This document shows, piece after piece, positions 1-9,715 of a stretch of 64,000 nucleotides of DNA. How positions within the stretch are numbered: the first letter of the stretch is position 1; every line of letters begins with the position of its first letter. Made by a program: the position numbers and the translations under genes. This stretch comes from Emcibacter sp. (GTDB lineage: Bacteria; Pseudomonadota; Alphaproteobacteria; Sphingomonadales; Emcibacteraceae): positions 1-64,000 of the forward strand of contig JAIOYI010000006.1 of assembly GCA_021741205.1 (NCBI GenBank). Direction: 5' to 3'. A model generated the notes under the pieces. The model searched no databases. It had not been told where the DNA came from and worked only from the letters and a program-made list of their open reading frames with translations.

Positions 1-1
1 A

Positions 2-109
2 ATCAGTCGCCTTATTCATGTTAATCTGTTCGCCAGACGCGACTTGCGCGATCTTCTCAAACCGCCGAAAGAACCGGATAGGCCAACCGAACAATGGAGG
101 CTATTATGA
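2..109 (+). CDS. C-terminal tail of a protein cut by the window edge, possibly a transposase
   Basis: An open frame runs in from the left edge and stops at TGA 107-109. The visible 35 residues end in RLIHVNLFARRDLRDLL followed by a proline-rich basic tail and WRLL. An LF(A/E)R-R-L-LL tail of this kind reminds me of the C-termini of IS4-type DDE transposases, and an inverted-repeat element follows directly. Too little is visible to name the family. The stop overlaps the start of a small ORF in an ATGA arrangement. Confidence 0.35.
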   Translation: MSRLIHVNLFARRDLRDLLKPPKEPDRPTEQWRLL

Positions 110-216
110 AAGCGAAAAATAACTGGGACAGCAATGGGTCAGAGTCGATTGATTTTGTTTTTGTGATAGCGGGTTACGTTTTTGCAATGATATGTCCCCT
201 TATTCTTTGTCTTTAA
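106..216 (+). CDS. putative 36-aa single-pass membrane peptide
   Basis: ATG 106 follows a good ribosome binding site (GGAGG at 96-100, 5-nt spacing) and overlaps the stop of the upstream frame as ATGA, so translation could be coupled. The product has a polar N-terminus (MKAKNNWDSNGSES) and then one hydrophobic stretch of about 20 residues to the end. The left arm of an inverted repeat lies inside the frame, so the ORF may be an accident of the repeat element. I do not recognise the protein. Confidence 0.3.
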   Translation: MKAKNNWDSNGSESIDFVFVIAGYVFAMICPLILCL

Positions 217-290
217 TGATGGTAACAGACGATAACGATCAGTGCAAACACCCTTTTTACGGGCATTTGAAAATCAAATGACTCTGACCT
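136..290. repeat. 155-bp inverted-repeat element next to the transposase-like tail
   Basis: The arm at 136-156 starts GGGTCAGAGTC. Its reverse complement recurs at 270-290 (ending GACTCTGACC) with 18 of 21 positions matching. GGTCAGAGTC-type termini are, from memory, common beside IS200-like and REP-associated transposases, so this may be an insertion-sequence end or a MITE-like remnant. No target-site duplication is obvious. Confidence 0.5.
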
Positions 291-323
291 CATTTATCTT
301 TGACTCTTGAAATAGATAGAGAC

Positions 324-335
324 CCCGACGCGATT
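324..335. repeat. 12-bp copy of the tRNA-Arg 3' end, possible old attachment site
   Basis: CCCGACGCGATT at 324-335 is identical to 457-468, the acceptor/T-arm part of the tRNA-Arg gene. It lies 115-130 bp beyond the 3' end of the tRNA, on the side of the putative mobile element. Integrases that use tRNA 3' ends leave such duplications, but 12 bp is short and no integrase is visible in the window. Confidence 0.3.
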
Positions 336-413
336 ACCAGACATCGCTATGCTCGTCTGTTGACCTTCGCTTTGCTTGGTCCCGAAAGCCTTCGTTCCCG
401 ATGAAGATATCCA

Positions 414-442
414 TTAAAAAAAGCCGACCTAAAGGCCGACTT
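414..442 (-). terminator. Rho-independent terminator of the tRNA genes
   Basis: Read on the minus strand, a stem built from AAGUCGGCC / GGUCGGCUU (with two G-U pairs) is followed by a run of U residues (A-run 414-422 on the plus strand). It begins 8 bp after the 3' end of tRNA-Arg. Confidence 0.75.
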
Positions 443-449
443 GTTTTAA

Positions 450-526
450 TGGTGATCCCGACGCGATTCGAACGCGTGGCCCCCAGATTAGGAATCTGGT
501 GCTCTATCCTGCTGAGCTACGGGATC
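450..526 (-). tRNA. tRNA-Arg (anticodon CCU)
   Basis: The reverse strand folds as a full cloverleaf. The acceptor GATCCCG pairs with CGGGATC, the D-arm is present, the anticodon stem CCAGA/TCTGG encloses loop TTCCTAA with anticodon CCT, and the T-arm contains GTTCGAATC. The discriminator is A and CCA is encoded (450-452). It reads AGG codons. It is followed by a terminator and preceded by tRNA-Leu in the same direction. Confidence 0.97.
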
Positions 527-598
527 ACAATGGTCGATTGTTTATCACAGGAGTTTGCCTCCTGCAACCAAGCTCTTATGAAATTTTGGGAAAAAAAA

Positions 599-686
599 TG
601 GTGCGGTCGAGAAGACTCGAACTTCCACGGGATATTATCCCACAGCGACCTCAACGCTGCGCGTCTACCAATTCCGCCACGACCGC
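599..686 (-). tRNA. tRNA-Leu (anticodon GAG)
   Basis: The reverse strand gives acceptor GCGGTCG/CGACCGC, the anticodon stem CAGCG/CGCTG around loop TTGAGGT (anticodon GAG), a long variable arm with GGGATAATATCCC, and T-arm GTTCGAGTC. Encoded CCA lies at 599-601. The length of 88 nt is normal for a class II tRNA-Leu. A 6-bp hairpin (548-564) lies in the spacer to tRNA-Arg and could guide processing of a joint transcript. Confidence 0.97.
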
Positions 687-788
687 ACACTTAAAACATT
701 TGGTAGCATCAAAACTTTAGTTTAAGAGTTGACTGAGGGTGAAGTAACAAAGTGCAACGGATTTAGCAAGAGCAAATCTTTGCAAAGA

Positions 789-1517
789 TCAAATATTTTC
801 GCCAATATGGATACCACATTCTGTTTTATCCTGTCCCGCCCAACGTCCCATGCGTCTGTCCTGTCCAATCTCGACCCTTGCCGTACAGGGCATGCAGCCA
901 ATAGAGGGGTATCCCTGATCAATAAGTGGGTGTCTTGGCAGGTTTTTATCCGCAATGATTTTATCCAATTCCGTCTGATTCCAATCGGCCAAAGGATTAA
1001 TCTTAAATTTTGAACCGTCCTGTTCAATATGAGGGATATTGCCCCTCTCCTTAGTTTGAAATCTTTTGCGGCCCGTAATCCACGCCCCATATCCATTCAT
1101 GGCACGGGCCAGTGGACGTACCTTACGCAGGTCACAGCAAGCATCCGTATCTCTTGTCCAAAGCAGCCCGTTTTTATCTTCATTTGCAATTTCTAAAGGG
1201 TCTGGCTTTACAGTAATTATATTGGAGAGTCCCAAGGCTTTTGCCACATCATTTTGATATCTTACAGTTTCGCCAAATAATTTTTGAGTATTGATAAATA
1301 TAATCGGTGTGGCGGGATTTACTTGTGCCACCATATCAAGCAATACGATTGACTCCGCCCCAAAGGAAGACACGAGAGAAATGTTGCCCTTAAATTCCTT
1401 GTTTATCATGGCATCAAGCAGATCAAGGCTATTCAAATGGCCATAGTGAGACATTAGAAAATTAATATCTCTTGTCGTTTGATCCGATTTCATTTTTGTG
1501 TTTGTGGCGATCATCAT
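789..1517 (-). CDS. cysH: assimilatory adenylyl-sulfate (APS) reductase
   Basis: Reduces activated sulfate to sulfite with thioredoxin in cytoplasmic sulfur assimilation. The product (about 242 aa) has the PP-loop-type nucleotide motif SSFGAES near residue 50. It also has the cysteine pair CC at 127-128 and CxxC at 208-211, which bind the 4Fe-4S cluster of the APS-type enzyme, and the catalytic cysteine in KTECGIH (234). The CC/CxxC set argues for an APS rather than a PAPS reductase. The start at 1517 is preferred over a longer frame because the upstream residues are low-complexity and unlike the family; ATG 1514 is equally possible. It stands alone, without cysN/cysD neighbours. A TATAAT hexamer lies at 1593-1598 on the minus strand. 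Confidence 0.92.
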   Translation of the reverse strand: MMIATNTKMKSDQTTRDINFLMSHYGHLNSLDLLDAMINKEFKGNISLVSSFGAESIVLLDMVAQVNPATPIIFINTQKLFGETVRYQNDVAKALGLSNIITVKPDPLEIANEDKNGLLWTRDTDACCDLRKVRPLARAMNGYGAWITGRKRFQTKERGNIPHIEQDGSKFKINPLADWNQTELDKIIADKNLPRHPLIDQGYPSIGCMPCTARVEIGQDRRMGRWAGQDKTECGIHIGENI

Positions 1518-1697
1518 AAAACTCAGCAAATTATTTAACTGTAATTTAGTGATAAAATATCGATAAATCAAGATTTCAATGTATATATTTATATTATACA
1601 CTATTTATAATGTTTAATATGCTCGAATAATAGGGTAAGTGAACTTAAAGTTATAAATCCACAAACATCTATATCCTATTAATTTTAAAGGGGTATA

Positions 1698-1940
1698 TTA
1701 ATTTCTCTGATAGTTCTTAACACTTTGAAGTATATTGACCGCTACATTTTCACCAACGACCATAATCTCACCTTTGGCGATCAATTCGCCATTTGCGTAT
1801 ATTTTAACGGGTTGATCTTGTCTTCCCTCAAGTTCGATAACCGCACCGCGACCCAATTTCAACAATTGTTTAATGGGCAACATAGTTTGACCAAGTACAA
1901 CGGTTAATTCCACATTTACATCGTCAATGGCCTGTGACAT
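1698..1940 (-). CDS. fliN: flagellar motor switch protein FliN (short form)
   Basis: An 80-aa protein consisting almost only of the SpoA/FliN C-terminal domain. Visible are the family features LTVVLGQTMLPIKQLLKLGRG and a strand ending in GENVAVNI near the C-terminus. FliN forms the cytoplasmic C-ring with FliG and FliM and binds CheY-linked signals. The N-terminal extension found in E. coli FliN is missing, as in many alphaproteobacterial versions. It is orphaned here between cysH and lipB. A type III secretion SpoA protein is the alternative, but fliL, motA and motB elsewhere in the window favour flagella. Confidence 0.85.
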   Translation of the reverse strand: MSQAIDDVNVELTVVLGQTMLPIKQLLKLGRGAVIELEGRQDQPVKIYANGELIAKGEIMVVGENVAVNILQSVKNYQRN

Positions 1941-2041
1941 TTATCATTTTATCCTTAAGTAATATGGTAATATTGGCTATAAGTCATAGTATGAAATAGC
2001 ATAGTTACGATTCAATTAACAGGTCAATTAACAGGAAAAGC

Positions 2042-2695
2042 ATGCAAAAGACCAAAAATAAAAAATTTCCCATAGAATGGAAAATAAGTGACGGTTTGAC
2101 GCCATACGAGGACGCTCTAGCCATTATGGAACATCGGGTTTGTGCCATTCATGAAGGCCATGCCCCTGAGCTTATCTGGTTTTTAGAGCACCCGCCCCTC
2201 TATACGGCGGGAACATCGGCAAAGGGTGAAGATCTTTTGTGGCCTGATCAATTTCCTGTTTATGATGTTGGCCGTGGCGGACAATATACCTATCATGGCC
2301 CAGGCCAACGGGTCGTTTACGTTATGCTTGATTTGACAAAACGGGGACGAGATGTCCGAAAATATGTACAAAATCTGGAGCAATGGATTATTGACAGCCT
2401 TGCGGTATTCAACGTCATTGCCGAAAGACGTGAGGGGCGCATTGGTGTTTGGGTCACACATGATAATGGGGTTGAGGAAAAGATCGCCGCTATTGGGGTT
2501 CGGGTTCGAAAATGGGTGAGCTTTCATGGAATTTGTATCAATGTTGACCCCGATCTTGAGCATTACAAGGGTATTGTCCCTTGCGGTATTGCCGAACATG
2601 GGGTGACGTCTCTCAGAGATCTTGGGCTATCTGTTACCATGAAGGAGCTTGACCATATCCTCAAACTAAAATGGGATGAAATTTTCCAATCATAA
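2042..2695 (+). CDS. lipB: lipoyl(octanoyl) transferase LipB
   Basis: Transfers octanoyl from acyl carrier protein to lipoate-dependent enzymes, the first step of endogenous lipoate synthesis. The 217-aa product has the substrate motif [13 protein letters not shown] (77-89), the conserved lysine in EKIAAIGV (K147), SFHG (160-163) and the acyl-accepting cysteine in IVPCGI (C181). An AGGA ribosome binding site precedes the ATG. It converges with acyP, leaving only 4 bp between the stop codons. Confidence 0.96.
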   Translation: MQKTKNKKFPIEWKISDGLTPYEDALAIMEHRVCAIHEGHAPELIWFLEHPPLYTAGTSAKGEDLLWPDQFPVYDVGRGGQYTYHGPGQRVVYVMLDLTKRGRDVRKYVQNLEQWIIDSLAVFNVIAERREGRIGVWVTHDNGVEEKIAAIGVRVRKWVSFHGICINVDPDLEHYKGIVPCGIAEHGVTSLRDLGLSVTMKELDHILKLKWDEIFQS

Positions 2696-2699
2696 AACT

Positions 2700-3014
2700 T
2701 TAGTTTCTTCTGGCGTCCACATCAACGGTAGGTTTTTGAACAAAGCCTTTTGGTGTGATCCCTATCGCTTCAAAAATTTCAATATTGCTCACAATTGCCC
2801 TTTCCGGCCCCTTTGAACAAAGCTCAACCATCTGATCTACAAGATTTTCTGGTCCAACAATCAAGGTTTCAACCGTACCATCAGCACGATTTCTGACCCA
2901 GCCATCAAGATCAAGTTTCTGTGCATTTTCCACCGTCCATGCCCTGAAAAATACACCCTGAACACGTCCTGAAATGATGAGCCGAGCGGCTTTGTAACCG
3001 TCTTCTAACATCAT
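2700..3014 (-). CDS. acyP: acylphosphatase
   Basis: Small cytoplasmic enzyme hydrolysing acyl phosphates. The 104-aa product has the phosphate-binding loop SGRVQGVFFR (15-24, catalytic Arg) and the GWVRNRADGTVE segment with the catalytic Asn. The start overlaps the pccA stop as ATGA, so it is the third gene of the pccB-pccA-acyP operon. The link of acylphosphatase to acyl-CoA carboxylase is positional only. Confidence 0.93.
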   Translation of the reverse strand: MMLEDGYKAARLIISGRVQGVFFRAWTVENAQKLDLDGWVRNRADGTVETLIVGPENLVDQMVELCSKGPERAIVSNIEIFEAIGITPKGFVQKPTVDVDARRN

Positions 3015-4996
3015 TCAAATTCTATGATAACCTGATCAACCGCAAGACTGTCCCCTGCTTTGGCTGATACTTTCTTTACGACGGCATCTTTTTCCGCCCG
3101 CAGAATATTTTCCATTTTCATGGCTTCCACCACACATAAAATTTGCCCAGCCTTTATCTCATCTCCTTCATTCACATTAATGGCAATAATAAGTCCAGGC
3201 ATGGGACAAAGCAGAAAATTAGACATATCAGGTGGCATTTTAACAGGCATAAGAGCCGCAAGCTCCGCCTCCCGAGTTGTTCGAACATGGACTTTTTCCG
3301 TGGCACCATTATAGGATAATAGATATCCATCAAGAAGTTTATCAACTTCGACACATACTGGAATGTCATTAACTGTACCTTCGAACATAGGCATGCCAGG
3401 CAACCATTCACTTTGAATATCTAAGGTCTTGTCCATACATTGAACCGCACAGCCATCATCCGTTATAAAGAAAGAGGCGGGAATATTTCCGCCACCGATG
3501 GATATCATCCAATTATCAGAAAAATTTGGGGCATCTTCGTTTGTTTTTCCTGAAATTTGGGACTGGCGACCAATTTCAAAGGAATGAACGGTTTGGGCGA
3601 CGGCAATCATGGCAAGCTTTGTTTCGCTTGTTAATGTACCGCCCGAAAAGCCATCTGGATATTCTTCTGCAATGTAATTTGTTGTGATGTTGCCTGATTG
3701 AAAACGCTTACTGTTTAGAACATCGGCAAGAAAAGCAATATTATGACCAACTCCCCGAATATAATAACGGTCCAACGCCGTTTTCATGTGAGCAATGGCC
3801 TGATCCCTATTTTCACCATAAGTGACAAGTTTGGCAATCATGGGGTCATAATACATGCTGATTTCAGAGCCTTCGTAGATGCCTGTATCCACACGAACAT
3901 TTTCTGTCTCATCGGGCGGTGAGTATTTGACCACCCGTCCAATGGAGGGCAGAAAGCCACGAATAGGATCTTCGGCATAAATTCGGCTTTCCATTGCCCA
4001 GCCCGTCAGAGTAACGTCATCTTGGCAAAAGGATAATTTTTCTCCATTGGCCACACGGATCATCTGTTCGACCAGATCAATACCCGTAATGAGCTCGGTT
4101 ACGGGATGTTCGACCTGAAGTCTTGTATTCATTTCCAGGAAATAAAAATTACGGTTTTTGTCAACTATAAATTCAACTGTTCCTGCGGATTGATATTCAA
4201 CTTCCTTCGACAGCGCAACGGCCTGTTCGCCCATGCTTTTTCTGGTGGCCGCATCAATAAAGGGGCTTGGTGCTTCCTCAATGACCTTTTGGTGGCGGCG
4301 CTGAATAGAGCACTCCCGTTCCCCCAGATAGACCACATTGCCATGGCCATCCCCCAAGACTTGAATTTCAATATGACGAGGTTCTTCGATATATTTCTCG
4401 ATAAAGACACGATCATCACCAAAGCTTGAAATGGCTTCACCAGTGGCCGATGTAAAGCCTTCTGCGGCTTGCTTGTCATTATAAGCAACCCGCATTCCCT
4501 TGCCTCCGCCCCCTGCAGATGCTTTTATCATGACGGGATAGCCAATATCGCTTGCAATTTTTACGGCATGAGCCGTATCTTTGATAATATCCGTACTGCC
4601 CGGAACTGTATTGACCCCAGCCTTTGCAGCAAATTTTTTGGATTCAATTTTATCGCCCATAACACCGATGGCTTTTACCTCTGGCCCGATAAAAACAATA
4701 TTATTTTCTTTGAGTTTTTTGCAAAATTCCGCATTTTCTGAAAGAAATCCGTAACCGGGATGAATGGCCTCGGCACCAGTTTTCTGAGCAGCGGCTATAA
4801 TTTTATCCGCAATAAGATAGCTTTCAGAAGCAGGAGACGCACCAATATAAACCTTTTCATCGGCCATCAAAACATGTAATGCCTCCGCATCGGCATCGGA
4901 ATAAACCGCAACCGTTTTAATACCCATTTTGCGGGCTGTCTTAATGACACGGCAGGCGATTTCACCGCGGTTTGCAATTAGTATTTTTGAAAACAT
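3011..4996 (-). CDS. pccA: propionyl-CoA carboxylase alpha subunit (biotin carboxylase plus biotin carrier)
   Basis: Carboxylates enzyme-bound biotin with ATP and bicarbonate. The 661-aa product has the biotin carboxylase N-domain (KILIANRGEIACRV), the ATP-grasp glycine loop KASAGGGGKGMR near residue 160, the EMNTRLQVEHPVTE catalytic segment near 290, a linker domain, and the C-terminal biotinyl domain with EAMKMEN (Lys about 627). It lies 21 bp downstream of the pccB carboxyltransferase subunit. The length and fused carrier fit the PCC/MCC type rather than acetyl-CoA carboxylase AccC. Propionyl-CoA is inferred from the PccB partner; methylcrotonyl-CoA is not fully excluded. Confidence 0.92.
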   Translation of the reverse strand: MFSKILIANRGEIACRVIKTARKMGIKTVAVYSDADAEALHVLMADEKVYIGASPASESYLIADKIIAAAQKTGAEAIHPGYGFLSENAEFCKKLKENNIVFIGPEVKAIGVMGDKIESKKFAAKAGVNTVPGSTDIIKDTAHAVKIASDIGYPVMIKASAGGGGKGMRVAYNDKQAAEGFTSATGEAISSFGDDRVFIEKYIEEPRHIEIQVLGDGHGNVVYLGERECSIQRRHQKVIEEAPSPFIDAATRKSMGEQAVALSKEVEYQSAGTVEFIVDKNRNFYFLEMNTRLQVEHPVTELITGIDLVEQMIRVANGEKLSFCQDDVTLTGWAMESRIYAEDPIRGFLPSIGRVVKYSPPDETENVRVDTGIYEGSEISMYYDPMIAKLVTYGENRDQAIAHMKTALDRYYIRGVGHNIAFLADVLNSKRFQSGNITTNYIAEEYPDGFSGGTLTSETKLAMIAVAQTVHSFEIGRQSQISGKTNEDAPNFSDNWMISIGGGNIPASFFITDDGCAVQCMDKTLDIQSEWLPGMPMFEGTVNDIPVCVEVDKLLDGYLLSYNGATEKVHVRTTREAELAALMPVKMPPDMSNFLLCPMPGLIIAINVNEGDEIKAGQILCVVEAMKMENILRAEKDAVVKKVSAKAGDSLAVDQVIIEFE

Positions 4997-5017
4997 AGTT
5001 TTTACTCACTTCAATGC

Positions 5018-6550
5018 TTAGAGCGGAATATTATCGTGTTTTTTCCACGGATTACTGAGTTCTTTATTCTTCAGCATACGCAGCCCCCGTGCAATCCTGC
5101 GCCGTGAGGCATGGGGCATAATAATATCATCGACATATCCCCTCCCCGCTGCAACAAAAGGATTTGCAAATTTATCTGAATATTCCTTGGTTCTGGCCTC
5201 GATCTTTGCCGCATCACCTATGTCCGCTCTAAATATGATTTCCACGGCGCCCTTGGCACCCATCACGGCAATCTCAGCCGTGGGCCAAGTAAAATTCAAA
5301 TCCCCCCGAAGATGTTTTGAGGCCATAACATCATAGGCCCCGCCGTATGCCTTACGGGTGATAATGGTAATTTTTGGCACCGTTGCCTCCCCGTAAGCAA
5401 AGAGCAATTTAGCACCTTGTTTAATAATACCATTAAATTCCTGCTGCGTACCTGGCAAAAAGCCCGGCACGTCAACAAATGTTACGATGGGAATGTTAAA
5501 ACAATCACAAAAACGGACAAAACGTGCTGCCTTTCGAGAGGCATTAATATCCAGACATCCTGCAAGAACCATGGGTTGATTGGCAACAAAGCCTACTGTC
5601 TGTCCTTCTATACGTCCAAATCCTGTTATAATATTTTTGGCATAATCTGGTTGTATTTCAAAAAAATCGCCCTCATCAATCACTTTTTTGATCAATTCAT
5701 GCATATCATAGGGTTTATTAGGATTATCAGGAATAAGCGTATCTAATGATTTTTCTTCCCGATTTGGAAGATCAAAAGTAGTGAATTTAGGTGATTTTTC
5801 ACGGTTATTAGCTGGCAAGAAATCCACGAGACGCCTCACCTGTTTTAAGGTTACTACATCATTGTCAAAGGCTGCATCTGCGACACTTGATTTGGTGGTG
5901 TGGGTTATTGCTCCGCCAAGTTCTTCTTGGGTTACGGTTTCATTGGTTACGGTTTTGACCACATCGGGGCCTGTAACAAACATATAGGAGCTGTCCTTGA
6001 CCATAAAAATGAAATCAGTCATGGCAGGAGAATATACCGCACCACCAGCACATGGCCCCATAATCACTGATATTTGCGGAACAACGCCTGATGCCATAAT
6101 ATTTTTCTGAAAAACCTCCGCATATCCGGCTAAGGCTGCAACGCCCTCTTGAATGCGGGCACCGCCAGAATCATTTAAGCCTATAACGGGGGCGCCAACC
6201 GTCATGGCCATATCCATTATTTTGCAAATTTTTTCCGCATGGGTCTCGGAAAGTGATCCACCAAAAACAGTAAAATCCTGACTGAATATAAAAACAAGGC
6301 GGCCATTAACGGTACCAGACCCAATGACAACACCGTCACCAGAGATTTTTTGTTTATCCATACCAAAATCTACGGAACGATGTTCCATAAACATATCATA
6401 TTCTTCAAAACTGTTTGGATCGACTAATATTTCAATGCGTTCTCGCGCCGTGAGCTTGCCTTTTTTATGTTGAGCCTCAATACGGGCATCACCGCCACCC
6501 AATCGGGCTTGATTACGTTTTTCTTCTAATTTTGCTAGGATTTCCTGCAT
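5018..6550 (-). CDS. pccB: propionyl-CoA carboxylase beta subunit (carboxyltransferase)
   Basis: Moves the carboxyl group from biotin to propionyl-CoA, giving methylmalonyl-CoA. The product is 510 aa, the normal PccB length. Two crotonase-like halves are visible: the N-terminal half with [10 protein letters not shown] and [14 protein letters not shown], and the C-terminal half with [14 protein letters not shown] and the [10 protein letters not shown] oxyanion region. The tail [12 protein letters not shown]-like ending is typical. It is the first gene of the pccB-pccA-acyP operon. No methylmalonyl-CoA mutase or epimerase is in the window. Confidence 0.94.
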   Translation of the reverse strand: MQEILAKLEEKRNQARLGGGDARIEAQHKKGKLTARERIEILVDPNSFEEYDMFMEHRSVDFGMDKQKISGDGVVIGSGTVNGRLVFIFSQDFTVFGGSLSETHAEKICKIMDMAMTVGAPVIGLNDSGGARIQEGVAALAGYAEVFQKNIMASGVVPQISVIMGPCAGGAVYSPAMTDFIFMVKDSSYMFVTGPDVVKTVTNETVTQEELGGAITHTTKSSVADAAFDNDVVTLKQVRRLVDFLPANNREKSPKFTTFDLPNREEKSLDTLIPDNPNKPYDMHELIKKVIDEGDFFEIQPDYAKNIITGFGRIEGQTVGFVANQPMVLAGCLDINASRKAARFVRFCDCFNIPIVTFVDVPGFLPGTQQEFNGIIKQGAKLLFAYGEATVPKITIITRKAYGGAYDVMASKHLRGDLNFTWPTAEIAVMGAKGAVEIIFRADIGDAAKIEARTKEYSDKFANPFVAAGRGYVDDIIMPHASRRRIARGLRMLKNKELSNPWKKHDNIPL

Positions 6551-6656
6551 GTCATCCTCTAATATTTAACAGTTTATAATTACAGAAATGATATTTCTTT
6601 ACTCATGAGTAACATTATTTATTTTAGAAAGTCAATTCAATATTATGGTGTAAATT

Positions 6657-7634
6657 TCATGGTATTGTAACAATAACTTTTCCTAATGACGTACGATTAC
6701 GCAAGGCTCGGATGGCATCAGCTGTTTTTTCTAGGGGAAATGTCTCACCGATATGAGGGCAAATTTTCCCTTCCTCATACCATTGAAATAATTTATGGGC
6801 TGAGTTTTTTAGAATTTCGGGTTTAAATTGTTTATAGGCCCCCCAATAAAATCCAATTAGTTCTATATTTTTCACCAAAAGATGATTGGCTGGAATTTGC
6901 GGAACTTCACCACTCGCAAAACCAATAATAATCATACGTCCTTCGGGTGCCATAGCCCGAAAGGATTGTTTAAAAACATCACCACCCACAGGATCATATA
7001 CGACATTTGCGCCTTTGCCGTTTGTAAATTCCTTAATTTTATCCCTCACATTTTCATGGGTGTAATTGATGGTGAATTCGGCACCTTTTTCTCGTGCAAG
7101 AGCAAGCTTTTCCTCAGAACCCGCTGTTGCAATGACGCGTGCGCCCATAAGAGCGCCAATTTCCACAGCCGTAAGACCCACCCCGCCTCCTGCTCCGTTA
7201 ACCACAAGCCATTCACCTTTTTTAAGGTGCGCCCGATAATCGAGCGCTACATGACTGGTTCCGTAAGCGACAACAAAAGCTGCTGCATCTGCGAAAGATA
7301 TTTTATCGGACAAGGCGATAAGAGCGCTTTCTGCGACGGCTACTTTTTCTGCAAAACCCCCCCAATTTGTTATGGCTTGTACCCGATCTCCAACTTTCCA
7401 TTCGGTCACTTTTTCACCTACTTCGGAAATGATTCCCGCAACTTCTAGGCCCGGACTAAAGGGTAAGGGCGGTTTTACCTGATAGGTTCCTTCGATCATT
7501 AGAATATCGCCAAAATTAACGGCACAGGCCTTAATATCTATCACTACACTATGTTCATTTGCCTTAGGGTCTTGAACTGTCTCGAGTTTTAAGTTCTCTA
7601 ACGGGCCGTATTCTTGTACGATCATTGCCTTCAT
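6657..7634 (-). CDS. NADPH:quinone oxidoreductase family, zinc-free medium-chain dehydrogenase
   Basis: A 325-aa medium-chain dehydrogenase/reductase. It has a GroES-like N-terminal domain (PGLEVAGIISEVGEKV), then a Rossmann domain with the NADPH motif NGAGGGVGLTAVEIG near residue 150 and VVYDPVGGDVF. Structural-zinc cysteines are absent, which puts it in the quinone oxidoreductase (Qor) subfamily. The substrate cannot be told from sequence. It lies 106 bp upstream of pccB on the same strand and may or may not be co-transcribed; it is divergent from typA. Confidence 0.87.
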   Translation of the reverse strand: MKAMIVQEYGPLENLKLETVQDPKANEHSVVIDIKACAVNFGDILMIEGTYQVKPPLPFSPGLEVAGIISEVGEKVTEWKVGDRVQAITNWGGFAEKVAVAESALIALSDKISFADAAAFVVAYGTSHVALDYRAHLKKGEWLVVNGAGGGVGLTAVEIGALMGARVIATAGSEEKLALAREKGAEFTINYTHENVRDKIKEFTNGKGANVVYDPVGGDVFKQSFRAMAPEGRMIIIGFASGEVPQIPANHLLVKNIELIGFYWGAYKQFKPEILKNSAHKLFQWYEEGKICPHIGETFPLEKTADAIRALRNRTSLGKVIVTIP

Positions 7635-7688
7635 TTTTATATCCTCATGATTTAATTCCGTGGAATTATTCTAAATATTAATTACACA

Positions 7689-7716
7689 TAGACATTATAT
7701 TCAATCCCAGTATACT
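7689..7716 (+). promoter_or_regulatory. predicted promoter of typA
   Basis: TAGACA (7689-7694), 16-bp spacer, TATACT (7711-7716) in the divergent spacer between the oxidoreductase and typA. The predicted start near 7723 gives an about 85-nt leader. Prediction is by consensus match only. Confidence 0.45.
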
Positions 7717-7808
7717 GCGCCGAATTTTCATCCTGATGATAGAATATTTTGCATTGCGTCATAAATAGTTTTTTGCATCAGGTTAATCAACTATTTTAGG
7801 TAAAACAA

Positions 7809-9638
7809 ATGTCTCTACGTAATATTGCTATTATCGCCCACGTTGACCACGGAAAAACAACATTGGTTGACACCATGTTCCGTCAAGCAGGTACTTTTCG
7901 TGAAAATCAACGCGTTGATGAACGTGCTATGGATAGCGGTGATCTTGAAAAAGAACGTGGCATCACCATTCTAGCAAAATGTACTTCCATCGAATGGAGA
8001 GAACATCGCATTAATATCGTCGACACACCGGGCCATGCGGATTTTGGCGGAGAAGTGGAACGTATATTAAGTATGGTTGACGGGGTTGTTTTGCTTGTTG
8101 ATGCCGCAGAAGGCCCAATGCCTCAAACAAAATTTGTGACCTCAAAGGCTTTGGCACTTGGTCTGCGTCCGATTGTGGTTATCAATAAGGTGGATAAGGC
8201 AGACAGTCGATCAGATGCGGTACATGACGAAGTATTTGACTTGTTCGCGAGCCTTGATGCCAGTGAAGAACAATTGGATTTTCCAACTCTTTTTGCCTCT
8301 GGCCGTGATGGCTGGGCGGACCGTGAACTTGACGGCCCCCGTGAGAATCTTGATCCTCTTTTGGAAACAATTTTAAGCTATTATGACAAGCCCTCTGTCA
8401 TGACGAAGGAAAATATTGATAAGCCGTTCACGATGCTAGCCACTCTACTTGACCGAGATAATTTCTTGGGTCGTGTGGTTACGGGCCGTGTTCAGAGCGG
8501 TAAAATCACCGTTAATGACCCTATAAAGGTTTTGAATCGACAAGGAAAAGTTGTTGAATCGGGTCGTGCAAGTAAGCTGATGTCTTTCCGTGGCCTTGAC
8601 CGTGTTCCCGTTAATGAGGCTATTGCAGGTGATATTATTTCTATTGCGGGACTTGCGGTTGGTACGGTTGCTAATACATTCTGTGCCCCAGAAGTCACAG
8701 AACCTCTTCAGGCACAACCCATTGATCCACCAACTTTGTCCATGCGTTTCTCTGTTAACGACAGCCCCTTTGCGGGCCGTGAAGGTACAAAAGTAACAAG
8801 CCGTATGATCCGTGATAGACTAGAGCGTGAATCTGAAGGTAATGTGGCAATTCGTATTACGGAAAGTGACTCTAAGGATGGTTTTGAAGTGGCTGGTCGT
8901 GGAGAGCTGCAACTTGGTGTTCTCATTGAGACTATGCGACGTGAGGGTTATGAACTTTCTATTTCGCGCCCTCGGGTTCTTTATAAGAATGACCCCGTAA
9001 CCAATGAGCGTTTAGAACCTTATGAAGATACCGTTATTGATGTTGATGAAGAATATTCCGGCGTTGTGGTGGAAAAAATGAGTTTGCGCAAAGCAGAACT
9101 CACCGATATGCGTTCCAGTGGTGCAGGAAAAACCCGTATTACATTCCTTGCCCCATCACGGGGATTGATCGGTTATCATGGTGAATTTTTAACAGACACC
9201 AAAGGAACTGGCGTTATGAACCGTGTTTATAATAGCTATGGCCCCTATAAAGGACCAATTACTGGACGTAGACTTGGTGTTTTAATAGCCATGGGTACTG
9301 GTAAGGCGGTTGCCTATGCGCTGTGGAATTTGGAAGACCGCGGGGTAATCATGATAAATCCTGGTGAAGACGTGTACGAAGGGATGATTATTGGTGAACA
9401 TAGCCGTGACAATGATCTGGATGTGAATGTCCTTAAAGGAAAACAGCTGACCAATATGCGGGCATCTGGTAAAGATGAAGCTGTTAAGCTTGTTACACCA
9501 CGAAAATTAACATTGGAACAGGCCATTGCCTATATCAATGATGATGAACTGGTAGAGGTAACACCGACAAGCATTCGGTTGCGTAAACGCTTTCTTATTC
9601 CGCATGAACGTAAAAAAGCGGCAAAATCAGTACAATAA
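7809..9638 (+). CDS. typA: ribosome-associated GTPase TypA/BipA
   Basis: Translational GTPase that binds ribosomes and supports 50S assembly and stress adaptation. The 609-aa product has the G1 motif [12 protein letters not shown] (10-21), G2/switch I with RGITI, G3 [12 protein letters not shown]4 NKVDKADS, then EF-G-like domains II, III and V and the TypA-specific C-terminal domain. The length is normal. Gene start and the invariant N-terminus [18 protein letters not shown] agree. Monocistronic by context, with its own predicted promoter. Confidence 0.97.
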   Translation: MSLRNIAIIAHVDHGKTTLVDTMFRQAGTFRENQRVDERAMDSGDLEKERGITILAKCTSIEWREHRINIVDTPGHADFGGEVERILSMVDGVVLLVDAAEGPMPQTKFVTSKALALGLRPIVVINKVDKADSRSDAVHDEVFDLFASLDASEEQLDFPTLFASGRDGWADRELDGPRENLDPLLETILSYYDKPSVMTKENIDKPFTMLATLLDRDNFLGRVVTGRVQSGKITVNDPIKVLNRQGKVVESGRASKLMSFRGLDRVPVNEAIAGDIISIAGLAVGTVANTFCAPEVTEPLQAQPIDPPTLSMRFSVNDSPFAGREGTKVTSRMIRDRLERESEGNVAIRITESDSKDGFEVAGRGELQLGVLIETMRREGYELSISRPRVLYKNDPVTNERLEPYEDTVIDVDEEYSGVVVEKMSLRKAELTDMRSSGAGKTRITFLAPSRGLIGYHGEFLTDTKGTGVMNRVYNSYGPYKGPITGRRLGVLIAMGTGKAVAYALWNLEDRGVIMINPGEDVYEGMIIGEHSRDNDLDVNVLKGKQLTNMRASGKDEAVKLVTPRKLTLEQAIAYINDDELVEVTPTSIRLRKRFLIPHERKKAAKSVQ

Positions 9639-9715
9639 AATTTGAATTTTTTACCTATCTTTAATCTGTCCTATTTTATAGTGTAATAATAACTATAACG
9701 ACAAGAAGGTATAAA

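Noticed and set aside
401-720. Two plus-strand open frames across the tRNA region
   Set aside because: They run antisense through the tRNA-Arg and tRNA-Leu genes and have no protein-like features.
722-1096. 124-codon minus-strand frame overlapping cysH
   Set aside because: It is a shifted frame inside cysH; the cysH frame carries all catalytic motifs to its own stop at 789.
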